59,041 nt of DNA, from the NCBI GenBank assembly GCA_024635555.1, contig JAGXIO010000216.1, positions 1-59,041 of the forward strand. The letters are read 5' to 3'. Of the stretch, positions 17,748 through 24,681 are shown one piece after another (the first letter of the stretch is position 1; each line of letters starts with the position of its first letter). A model generated the notes under the pieces. The model saw only the letters and a program-made list of their open reading frames with translations, had not been told where the DNA came from and did not search any database. The position numbers and the translations under genes were made by a program. The DNA is from Saccharicrinis sp. Lineage in GTDB: Bacteria; Bacteroidota; Bacteroidia; Bacteroidales; Marinilabiliaceae.

Positions 17748-18110
17748 ATGAGCATACAAACAACAATATTCAAAGTAATACGAGCTATCGTAGTATCATC
17801 TTATCAATTAGATGATTACAATAGGTTTTTTTTAAATTTTTTATTTTCCGAATATAAAAGACTGACATATTTTTGTCGGTCTTTTTTTTGTCCTATTGCA
17901 AAGGACTTAGCTGTTGAGCAATCACATTTAGACAGCATAAGTTTATCTTTTAAATTTTATACTATCCTAAATAGTTCAGATTTTCAACTCCGCAAACCCG
18001 AGAATATACCCAATGCAATTATCAGCCATAGGCTTTGTAAGAGGCATATGCTGTGCGCTATAGCAAAAATGAATGGTGTTTCATATAAAAAACTAAAGCA
18101 TGAAGAATAG
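17748..18110 (+). CDS. pyrBI leader ORF (pyrL-like, candidate)
   Basis: An open frame of 120 codons starts at the first ATG after the promoter, runs through a U-rich tract and an intrinsic terminator, and ends by overlapping the first codons of pyrB (ATGAAGAATAG). The N-terminal part encodes RFFLNFLF from the U-rich tract and then YFCRSFFCP across the terminator. E. coli PyrL likewise encodes phenylalanine-rich residues and crosses its terminator. The later part (about 70 residues) has no family I recognise. I infer a regulatory leader peptide whose translation decides read-through into pyrB. A true small protein cannot be excluded. Confidence 0.6.
   Translation: MSIQTTIFKVIRAIVVSSYQLDDYNRFFLNFLFSEYKRLTYFCRSFFCPIAKDLAVEQSHLDSISLSFKFYTILNSSDFQLRKPENIPNAIISHRLCKRHMLCAIAKMNGVSYKKLKHEE
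17826..17847 (+). promoter_or_regulatory. U-rich pause tract of the pyr attenuator
   Basis: Runs of eight, six and four T lie just ahead of the terminator. In the E. coli pyrBI leader, a U-rich stretch at this place makes polymerase pausing depend on UTP. Confidence 0.6.
17856..17889 (+). terminator. pyrBI attenuator (intrinsic terminator)
   Basis: AAAAGACTGAC pairs with GTCGGTCTTTT (11 bp, one G-U pair) over an 8-base loop and is followed by eight T. It lies inside the leader ORF, 211 bases before pyrB. Confidence 0.85.
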
Positions 18111-19008
18111 AAGTTTAGTGTCCATAAACGATTTTACCAAGGAGGAGATCCTTAAAATTGTACGGCTGGCGGCTGAATTTGAGGCCAATCCCAATCAGGA
18201 TTTGTTAAAACACAAAGTGATAGGCAGCCTGTTTTTTGAACCGTCAACACGAACCCGATTAAGTTTTGAGACCGCTATTAGCCGCCTTGGAGGCAGGGTA
18301 GTAGGCTTTTCGGATTCTTCTTCATCCTCCACTTCAAAAGGTGAAACACTGAAGGATACTATCCGTATGGTGAGCAATTATACCGATTTAATTGTGATGC
18401 GTCATCCCATGGATGGCAGTGCACGCTATGCCGCAGAACAATCGCGGGTGCCCATTATAAATGCCGGCGATGGTTCCAACCAGCATCCAACGCAAACACT
18501 GCTCGACTTATATTCCATCAAAAAAACACAGGGAACATTAGAAAACCTGAACATATTTATGGTGGGAGATCTTAAATATGGCCGTACAGTACATTCGCTG
18601 GTGCAGGCCATGTCGCATTTTAACCCGGTATTTAACTTCATTGCCCCCGAAGAGCTACGCATACCCGAGGAATACAGGTTGTGGCTACAATCCAAAGGGA
18701 TAAAGTTTTACGAGCACAACGAGTTTACGGATATCATATCGCGGGCTGATATATTGTATATGACCAGGGTTCAGCGCGAGCGTTTTGTAGACCCCATTGA
18801 ATACGAAAAAGTGAAGAATGTTTATATACTGAAGAATGCCATGTTAAGCAACACCAAAGATAATTTGCGCATTCTGCATCCACTGCCCCGGGTAAACGAA
18901 ATTAATTGTGATGTGGATGCCAACCCAAAGGCATATTATTTTCAGCAGGCCGAAAATGGCGTTTATGCCCGTATGGCCGTTATATGTTTTATTTTAGGAT
19001 TAGTATAA
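18100..19008 (+). CDS. pyrB: aspartate carbamoyltransferase, catalytic subunit
   Basis: PyrB (302 residues) joins carbamoyl phosphate and aspartate, the committed step of pyrimidine synthesis. The carbamoyl-phosphate site is [15 protein letters not shown]; other family markers are the mobile loop around [26 protein letters not shown] and HPLPRVNEI. Length is normal. The start overlaps the end of the leader ORF, suggesting coupled translation. pyrI follows after 16 bases, so the holoenzyme is probably the allosteric PyrB-PyrI type. Confidence 0.97.
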   Translation: MKNRSLVSINDFTKEEILKIVRLAAEFEANPNQDLLKHKVIGSLFFEPSTRTRLSFETAISRLGGRVVGFSDSSSSSTSKGETLKDTIRMVSNYTDLIVMRHPMDGSARYAAEQSRVPIINAGDGSNQHPTQTLLDLYSIKKTQGTLENLNIFMVGDLKYGRTVHSLVQAMSHFNPVFNFIAPEELRIPEEYRLWLQSKGIKFYEHNEFTDIISRADILYMTRVQRERFVDPIEYEKVKNVYILKNAMLSNTKDNLRILHPLPRVNEINCDVDANPKAYYFQQAENGVYARMAVICFILGLV

Positions 19009-19024
19009 GCGTAAAAAAACAGTT

Positions 19025-19483
19025 ATGAACAAAAAGAAAGAGTTAAGCGTAAATGCTATTAAGGAAGGCACAGTTATCGATCATATTCCTGCACATAATT
19101 TATTTAAGGTAATCAGTATTTTAGGTCTGGACCACTGCGATAACTTAATTACTTTTGGTACTAACCTGGGAAGTGAGCGTTACGGCAAAAAGGCCATTAT
19201 TAAGGTAGCGGATAAGTTTTTTGAAAATGAAGATATAAACCGAATTGCCTTGGTAGCACCGGATGCACGCTTAAATATTATCCGCGATTATGAGGTGGTA
19301 GAAAAGCAATTGGTTACGGTTCCCGACGAAATTATTGGTATTGCCAAGTGTTTTAACCCCAAGTGCATCACCAATAACGAGGTTATCACCACCAAGTTTT
19401 TGGTGGTACAAACAAAGCCGTTAGCATTAAAATGTTATTATTGCGAGAAAATCACCATCGAAGAACATCTTAAAATACATTAA
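19025..19483 (+). CDS. pyrI: aspartate carbamoyltransferase, regulatory subunit
   Basis: PyrI (152 residues) binds CTP and ATP and bridges the catalytic trimers. The N-terminal nucleotide-binding domain (GTVIDHIPAHNLFKVISILGL) is followed by a zinc domain with all four cysteines: CFNPKC and CYYC. It lies in the pyr operon between pyrB and a flavin reductase-like gene that begins four bases after its stop. Confidence 0.97.
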   Translation: MNKKKELSVNAIKEGTVIDHIPAHNLFKVISILGLDHCDNLITFGTNLGSERYGKKAIIKVADKFFENEDINRIALVAPDARLNIIRDYEVVEKQLVTVPDEIIGIAKCFNPKCITNNEVITTKFLVVQTKPLALKCYYCEKITIEEHLKIH

Positions 19484-19486
19484 GCT

Positions 19487-20074
19487 ATGTCAAAAGTGGA
19501 TTGGAAACCCGGCAATATACTCTACCCTTTGCCTGCTGTAATGGTATCGGTGGGTAATTCGCCGGAAAATTATAACATTATTACCATAGCCTGGACCGGC
19601 ACCATCTGCTCCGATCCGCCCATGTGTTATATATCCGTGCGTAAAGGCCGACATTCGTATGCTGTTTTAAAAGAGACAGGGGAGTTTGTAATTAACCTTA
19701 CCACCAAAGATTTGGCCTATGCAACAGATTGGTGCGGCGTACGTTCCGGGCGAAAATACGATAAATTTAAGCGTATGAATCTTACACCCGGTAAGGCCAG
19801 TCTGGTCAGCGCACCAATTATAGAGGAATCACCCGTAAACATTGAGTGCAAAGTAACCAAAGTGATAGAATTGGGAACCCACGATATGTTTATGGCGGAA
19901 GTGGTAAACGTTAAAGCCGATGAAAAATATATCAATCCCGAAACGGGCGCTTTTTCCCTGATAGATTCAAAACCCATATGCTACTCGCACGGCCATTATT
20001 TTGAGGTGGGTAAAATGATAGGTAAATTCGGTTACACGGTAGAGAAGAAGAAACGTAAAGGCTTGAAAAAGTAG
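19487..20074 (+). CDS. flavin reductase-like FMN-binding protein
   Basis: A 195-residue protein of the FMN-binding split-barrel (flavin reductase-like) family. Typical segments are YPLPAVMVSVG, NIITIAWTGTICSDPPMCYISVR, and GEFVINLTTKDLAYATDWCG. Members reduce flavin or bind it as an unknown redox protein. It begins four bases after pyrI and so belongs to the pyr transcript; the reason for that link is not evident. The C-terminus is lysine-rich (VEKKKRKGLKK). Confidence 0.88.
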   Translation: MSKVDWKPGNILYPLPAVMVSVGNSPENYNIITIAWTGTICSDPPMCYISVRKGRHSYAVLKETGEFVINLTTKDLAYATDWCGVRSGRKYDKFKRMNLTPGKASLVSAPIIEESPVNIECKVTKVIELGTHDMFMAEVVNVKADEKYINPETGAFSLIDSKPICYSHGHYFEVGKMIGKFGYTVEKKKRKGLKK

Positions 20075-20157
20075 GAAATGACGTTTTTAAATCACGGATA
20101 AATCTTCACACAATACACTCCGTAATATTCAATAGCTAGAGAATTAATATTATAATT

Positions 20158-20181
20158 AAACCGATTAGAAACAATCGGTTT
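20158..20181. terminator. terminator between convergent pyr operon and mazEF
   Basis: A perfect 9-bp stem, AAACCGATT with AATCGGTTT, has a 6-base loop, placed between convergent genes. Confidence 0.6.
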
Positions 20182-20196
20182 AGTTCTCACTAAAAA

Positions 20197-20538
20197 TTAG
20201 AAATCTAATAAAGCCATTAATTTACCCTTGACCTCCTCTAGTACTTCGGTTGAGGCTTTACCTTTTAATTTTATCCCTCGTGTTCTCCAATCCAGACATT
20301 TAACCTGATCTGAAAGAATCACCCCCGTAATGTCGGGGGAATCACAATCCACTTCGAAAGTATAGCCTTTAATACTGTTAGTTATCGGGCAGACAACACA
20401 TAGTCCCGTCTTGCTGTTGTAAGTGCTTGGTGACAATATCACTGCTGGTCTGTAGCCTGCCTGTTCATGTCCCGATTGAGGATTGAAATTAAGCATTACA
20501 AAATCTCCTTTTTCTGGTATATAAGTTTGTTTTACCAT
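20197..20538 (-). CDS. mazF: MazF/PemK-type endoribonuclease toxin
   Basis: A 113-residue toxin of the MazF/PemK family, an mRNA interferase cutting single-stranded RNA at short motifs. Family pattern: KGDFVMLNFNPQSGHEQAGYRPAVILSP, CVVCPITNSIKGYTFEV, and GVILSDQVKCLDWRTRGI. The catalytic-type arginine and serine/threonine (GYRPAVILS) are present. It overlaps mazE by seven bases, giving coupled translation. The cut site cannot be predicted. Confidence 0.93.
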   Translation of the reverse strand: MVKQTYIPEKGDFVMLNFNPQSGHEQAGYRPAVILSPSTYNSKTGLCVVCPITNSIKGYTFEVDCDSPDITGVILSDQVKCLDWRTRGIKLKGKASTEVLEEVKGKLMALLDF

Positions 20539-20774
20539 ATTTCGTTACCAACCGAATCCCCTGTTAGCATTTCACCGTGAAGGTTATTTTCGTTTATCCC
20601 CTCTAAGAGCGTTTTTAATTCATATTTCTTACGCTTTCTTGGTTTTAACGTAATAACACCCTTATTGAAACTTACGTCCAGTTCGCTACCCTCAGAAATT
20701 CCACTTTCTTCTACCATCATTTTGGGGATTCTAAGTCCTAGACTGTTTCCCCATTTGTTTACTACCGCTATCAT
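20532..20774 (-). CDS. mazE: MazE-type antitoxin (AbrB/SpoVT fold)
   Basis: An 80-residue antitoxin with the swapped-hairpin DNA-binding domain: VVNKWGNSLGLRIPKMMVEESGI, then LDVSFNKGVITLKPRKRKKY. The acidic, flexible C-terminus (LLEGINENNLHGEMLTGD) would wrap MazF. It sits upstream of mazF in the same transcript and probably represses their shared promoter through the inverted repeat at 20807-20821. Confidence 0.93.
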   Translation of the reverse strand: MIAVVNKWGNSLGLRIPKMMVEESGISEGSELDVSFNKGVITLKPRKRKKYELKTLLEGINENNLHGEMLTGDSVGNEIW

Positions 20775-20806
20775 TATTTAAAAATTAAATATTTCAAACT
20801 TTTACA

Positions 20807-20821
20807 ATATACAAAGTATAT
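20807..20821. promoter_or_regulatory. candidate MazE operator
   Basis: ATATAC-AAA-GTATAT is a perfect 6+3+6 inverted repeat lying at the expected transcription start of mazEF, just downstream of the -7 element at 20823-20830. Binding there would block initiation. Confidence 0.5.
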
Positions 20822-20822
20822 A

Positions 20823-20830
20823 CAAATGTA
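20823..20830 (-). promoter_or_regulatory. Bacteroidota -7 element of mazEF
   Basis: On the minus strand this reads TACATTTG, matching TAnnTTTG, 49 bases ahead of the mazE start. Confidence 0.5.
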
Positions 20831-20965
20831 GAAAACCTAAGCGGATATACAATGTGTATGTTGATTTTTAAATCCGATAATTTACTTCATTCACTTTCCA
20901 TTTCCTTTCTAAAAGTTAATATCGCCCTATGTAACAGGTTACTTACACAAACCTCCATTTTAACC

Positions 20966-20994
20966 TTGCTATGTGGTAAAAAGTGTTATTTTTG
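20966..20994 (+). promoter_or_regulatory. promoter of the C69 dipeptidase gene
   Basis: TTG at 20966-20968 and TATTTTTG at 20987-20994 lie 18 bases apart, near Bacteroidota consensus. The start codon is at 21035. Confidence 0.5.
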
Positions 20995-21034
20995 TGACGA
21001 GCACATTGAATTTAAACATTTAAACATATCTCTT

Positions 21035-22708
21035 ATGAGCAAAGGAAAGTTTTTACTCTCACTTATTATGGTTGTCGGCCTGTTATTTCCCCAGTTGAGC
21101 CAGGCCTGCACCAACTTTTTAATTACCAAAGGAGCATCCGCCGACAATTCTACCATGATATCTTATTCGGCCGATTCGCACGACCTTTTTGGGGAGCTGT
21201 ATTATTGGCCCGGACAAACCTGGCCCGATGATGCCATGCTGGATGTTTACGAGTGGGACACTGGGAAATATCTGGGTAAGATAAAGCAAGCGAAACAAAC
21301 CTATACGGTTATTGGAAACATCAACGAGCATCAAGTGGCCATAGGAGAAACCACTTTTACTGGCCGTTCGGAATTGGCGGATACCACCGGAATCATTGAT
21401 TATGGCAGCCTTATTTATATTGCGCTGCAACGTTCAACATCTGCCCGTGAGGCCATCAAAGTAATGACGGATCTGGTTACCGAATACGGCTATTACAGCT
21501 CAGGCGAATCATTTTCGATAGCCGATAAAAATGAGGTGTGGATAATGGAGATGATAGGGAAGGGCGCAGGCAACAAAGGTGCCGTTTGGGTAGCTCGTAA
21601 AATACCAGATGGTATGGTCTCCGGTCATGCCAATCAAGCACGTATCACCACTTTTCCGCTCAAAGATAAGGAGAACTGTATGTACGCAACCGATATTTTT
21701 TCTTTTGCAAAGAAAAAAGGATATTTTGATGGCAAGAAGAAGGATTTCAACTTTGCCGATACTTTTGCACCCTTGGATTACGGCGCACTGCGTTTTTGCG
21801 AGGCTCGTGTGTGGTCGGGATTTAGGCTGATGAACCCTGAGATGAATAAATATGAAGGCTACGTAAAAGGTGAGGAGGGCGAGAGATTGCCGTTGTGGAT
21901 TAAGCCCTCCAAAAAAATATCGTACCGCGATGTGCAAAACATCATGCGCGACCATTTTGAGGGCACTTCAATGGACATGACCAAGGACGCCGGTGCCGGT
22001 GCATTTGCCAAGCCATACCGCTTCCGTCCGTTGACCTGGAAAGTAGATGGCGAGGAATACCTGAACGAGCGTGCCATTGCCACACAGCAAACCGGATTTT
22101 CGTTTGTGGCACAACTGCGCAGCTGGATGCCCGATGCTATCGGCGGTATTCTTTGGTTCGGTGTGGATGATGCGGCTAGCTCGGTGTATGTGCCTATTTA
22201 TTGTGGCATAAACGCTATCCCAAATGAGTTTGCCGTGGGCAACGGTAACCTCTTGGAATATTCCTCAACTTCGGCATTTTGGATTTTTAACCGCGTATCC
22301 AATCAAGCCTATGGCCGATACAGCTATATGATAGAGGATATTAAAAAAGCACAGAAAAAGCTGGAAGACCAGTTCAATGAAAATATGACTGTAATCGATC
22401 AGTTGGCATTGGATTTATACAAACAAGATCCACAAAAGGTTACAGATTTTTTAACAGCTTATTCGCTATTGCAGAGTACGATAACTCTGAATGCCTGGAA
22501 AGAGCTGGACGAGTTTTTGATGGTGAAATATCTCGATGGTAATTTACACCGCGAAGTAGATGGCAAATTTTTGCGCAACGAACACGATAATCCACTTCCA
22601 GCGGAGTTTCCTGGCTACAGCAAGGAATATTATAAAAAAATAGCCGATGAAACCGGCGACAGACTGAAAATGAAAAAACTACCCGGCGAAAAGGAGGGAG
22701 GGCATTGA
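21035..22708 (+). CDS. C69-family dipeptidase
   Basis: A 557-residue exported N-terminal-nucleophile peptidase of family C69 (older name U34), which cleaves dipeptides. The signal peptide (LLSLIMVVGLLFPQLSQA) ends exactly before CTNFLITKGASADNST; that cysteine becomes the catalytic N-terminal residue after cleavage. Other family segments are YSADSHDLFGELYYWPG and VAIGETTFTGR. The frame is open 61 codons further upstream, but the promoter at 20966-20994 and the signal peptide support the ATG at 21035. It is monocistronic with its own terminator. Confidence 0.92.
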   Translation: MSKGKFLLSLIMVVGLLFPQLSQACTNFLITKGASADNSTMISYSADSHDLFGELYYWPGQTWPDDAMLDVYEWDTGKYLGKIKQAKQTYTVIGNINEHQVAIGETTFTGRSELADTTGIIDYGSLIYIALQRSTSAREAIKVMTDLVTEYGYYSSGESFSIADKNEVWIMEMIGKGAGNKGAVWVARKIPDGMVSGHANQARITTFPLKDKENCMYATDIFSFAKKKGYFDGKKKDFNFADTFAPLDYGALRFCEARVWSGFRLMNPEMNKYEGYVKGEEGERLPLWIKPSKKISYRDVQNIMRDHFEGTSMDMTKDAGAGAFAKPYRFRPLTWKVDGEEYLNERAIATQQTGFSFVAQLRSWMPDAIGGILWFGVDDAASSVYVPIYCGINAIPNEFAVGNGNLLEYSSTSAFWIFNRVSNQAYGRYSYMIEDIKKAQKKLEDQFNENMTVIDQLALDLYKQDPQKVTDFLTAYSLLQSTITLNAWKELDEFLMVKYLDGNLHREVDGKFLRNEHDNPLPAEFPGYSKEYYKKIADETGDRLKMKKLPGEKEGGH

Positions 22709-22731
22709 TAAATAATTCCTTTAAATAATGT

Positions 22732-22768
22732 AAAGCCCCGTTGGATAAATTTCCAACGGGGTTTTCTT
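22732..22768 (+). terminator. intrinsic terminator of the C69 gene
   Basis: A perfect 10-bp stem, CCCCGTTGGA with TCCAACGGGG, has a 6-base loop and a T-rich tail. Confidence 0.92.
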
Positions 22769-22801
22769 TTCTTTTAAGCAAGAGTAGGTAATTTTTACAG
22801 C

Positions 22802-23231
22802 GCCAACAATAATGCCCAAGGGTCAGTTTCCCTGAACTTTCTTATCAACCACGAATATAACGAATGTGGCGAATGTGTTTTTCTGCGAAAAACATAAATA
22901 GCAAAGCTGTTTCTATTTGTTTCATTCGTCACATTCGTGATCGTTATTTCTTATCTACCTTCGGGGCTTTCCAAATAAAATACACGCCTGCCAAAACAAA
23001 GGGGATACTTAGCCACCGGCCCATATTCAAGGTCATGTCAGCTTCAAAGCTTTCTTGGTTTTGCTTAACAAATTCGATAAAAAAGCGGGATACAAATGTA
23101 CCTATCAGGAATACGCCAAATAAGAGACCAGTACGATCCTTGGCATCCGTTTTCCAGTACATCCAAAGCAATAGGCCAAACAAGGCCAGATAGGCGAGGG
23201 CTTCGTATATTTGAGTTGGGTGCGAGGGCTG
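22802..23231. repeat. copy A of a duplicated lgt 3' segment
   Basis: This 430-base segment closely matches 23482-23917 (copy B, the 3' part of intact lgt plus its downstream flank). Both copies include the same imperfect inverted repeat built from ACGAATGTGGCGAATGTG-like words. Confidence 0.9.
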
Positions 23232-23273
23232 CGAATGAAAAATCCCGTAACCACTTGTGCGGCTTCTGACCAT
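22944..23273 (-). pseudogene. lgt: truncated lgt copy (C-terminal part)
   Basis: The frame encodes about 95 residues matching the C-terminal third of the neighbouring Lgt, from [19 protein letters not shown] to the VDKK end. The N-terminal two thirds, including the catalytic core, are absent; unrelated sequence replaces them beyond 23231. Differences from the intact copy are conservative (I/L, L/V, A/T), so the copy was probably under constraint before it was truncated. It cannot be an active transferase by itself. Confidence 0.85.
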
Positions 23274-23330
23274 ACCAAATAAACATAAACAGGACGTATT
23301 CTGAAAATTACGCCTAATATTAGGATTGTA

Positions 23331-23358
23331 ATCGAAAAATTACGCCTAATTTTTCGAT
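23331..23358. repeat. perfect hairpin beside the lgt remnant
   Basis: ATCGAAAAATTA and TAATTTTTCGAT pair perfectly around the 4-base loop CGCC. The motif GAAAATTACGCCTAAT also occurs just upstream near 23303, giving a direct repeat. Apart from this and the duplicated flank, 23274-23623 holds no gene. Confidence 0.7.
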
Positions 23359-23481
23359 TAGCTAAAGTGGAAGAAAACGAAAGTCAGGTTTCCTGCTTCA
23401 TTTCTTAATGCCTATCCCAATCATCGCACCGAACAAATACACCATGCAAATTTTGAATCGTTTTTAGTTGATTTTTATATT

Positions 23482-23917
23482 GCCAACTACAAAGCCCAAA
23501 GATCAGCTTCACTGAACTTTTTTATCAACCACGAATATAACGAATGTGGCGAATGTGTTTTTCTGCGAAAAACATAAATAGCAAAGCTGTTTCTATTCGT
23601 TTCATTCGTCACATTCGTGGTCGTTATTTCTTATCCACCTTCGCTTTTGGAGCTTTATAAATAAAATAGATTCCCGCCAAAACAAAGGGAATACTTAGCC
23701 ATTGGCCCATGTTCAAGGCCATATCGGCTTCAAAGCTTTCTTGGTTTTGTTTTACAAATTCGATAAAAAAGCGTGATAAGAAGGTACCTATCAGGAAAAC
23801 TCCAAATATAAGACCGGTACGATCCTTGGCATCCGTTTTCCAGTACATCCAAAGCAATAGGCCAAACAAGGCCAGATAGGCGAGGGCTTCGTATATTTGC
23901 GTTGGGTGCGAGGGCTG
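23482..23917. repeat. copy B of the duplicated lgt 3' segment
   Basis: This is the 3' part of intact lgt and its downstream flank; it matches 22802-23231. Confidence 0.9.
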
Positions 23918-24454
23918 GGTCATAATAGGCTCGGCACCGTGTAGCCACTCGTAAAAGTTATCTACAAACCTAAAGCCCCAGGGCAAATCGGTTGCATGTC
24001 CGTATATTTCAGAATTCATTAGGTTGCCCATTCGGATAAAAAAAGCCGTCATAGCAGTTGGAACCACCACACGGTCCAATGCCCATATGGGTGACTTTTT
24101 TGAAACTTTTTTGGAATATATCATGATGGCAATAACGATTCCTATGGCTCCGCCATGACTCGCCAGCCCACCTTTCCATACCATCAGTATCTCGCCCAAG
24201 TGCTGCGAGTAATAATCCCATCCGTAAAAAAACACATGACCTAAACGGGCTCCCAACACGGTGGCTACTACAACATAAATAAACAGTTTCTCCAACCAAG
24301 GCAGTGGAATCTTTTCCCACTTAAACATTTTTTCCATCAGGTTATAACTCAGCATAAAACCGATGGCGAAAAATAATCCGTAGTAACGAACCGAGATAGG
24401 ACCTAGGCTAAAAATTTCCGGTTTAACCGTCCAGGTAATAAAATCAAATACCAT
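23624..24454 (-). CDS. lgt: prolipoprotein diacylglyceryl transferase
   Basis: Lgt (276 residues) is an inner-membrane enzyme that transfers a diacylglyceryl group from phosphatidylglycerol to the lipobox cysteine of prolipoproteins. Its many substrates would include the lipoproteins in this window. Predicted membrane helices span the whole chain. Family segments include SVRYYGLFFAIGF, WKGGLASHGGAIG, and the signature GNLMNSEIYGHATDLPWGF. Length is normal. It lies downstream of secA on the same strand across a repeat-filled gap, and its 3' third is duplicated at 22944-23231. Confidence 0.96.
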   Translation of the reverse strand: MVFDFITWTVKPEIFSLGPISVRYYGLFFAIGFMLSYNLMEKMFKWEKIPLPWLEKLFIYVVVATVLGARLGHVFFYGWDYYSQHLGEILMVWKGGLASHGGAIGIVIAIMIYSKKVSKKSPIWALDRVVVPTAMTAFFIRMGNLMNSEIYGHATDLPWGFRFVDNFYEWLHGAEPIMTQPSHPTQIYEALAYLALFGLLLWMYWKTDAKDRTGLIFGVFLIGTFLSRFFIEFVKQNQESFEADMALNMGQWLSIPFVLAGIYFIYKAPKAKVDKK

Positions 24455-24469
24455 ATTTTAAAATTTGAT

Positions 24470-24562
24470 GATCAGTAAACAGTAATCAGTAAACAGTAAT
24501 CAGTAATCAGTAAACAGTAATCAGTAAACAGCTATCAGTAATCAATCATTAGTGAGTCAGTA
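24470..24562 (-). repeat. CAGTAA(A/T) word array upstream of lgt (E family)
   Basis: About ten degenerate CAGTAAACAGTAATCAG-type units fill the gap before lgt. An adjoining stretch (24565-24613) holds AACTTTTAACTCAAAACTTT-like words. Confidence 0.8.
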
Positions 24563-24615
24563 AAAAACTTTTAACTTTTAACTCAAAACTTTCAACTCTA
24601 CACTTTATAATTTTC

Positions 24616-24681
24616 AGCCCTAAGCTCCAAGCTCCAAGCCCCTTGCTCTAAGCCCCTTGCTCTAAGCCCCTTGCTCTAAGC
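24616..24681 (-). repeat. stop-anchored array at the secA end (D family)
   Basis: In secA sense it reads GCTTAGAGCAAGGG repeated three times, then GCTTGGAGCTTGGAGCTTAG. The secA stop codon TAG is the one in the first unit. Confidence 0.8.

Noticed and set aside
22440-22781. 113-codon minus-strand frame over the end of the C69 gene
   Set aside because: It overlaps the C69 coding end and its terminator and has no recognisable feature.
22944-23273. Functional second Lgt
   Set aside because: Only the C-terminal third remains. The conserved HGG and GNLMNSEIYGH regions are missing.
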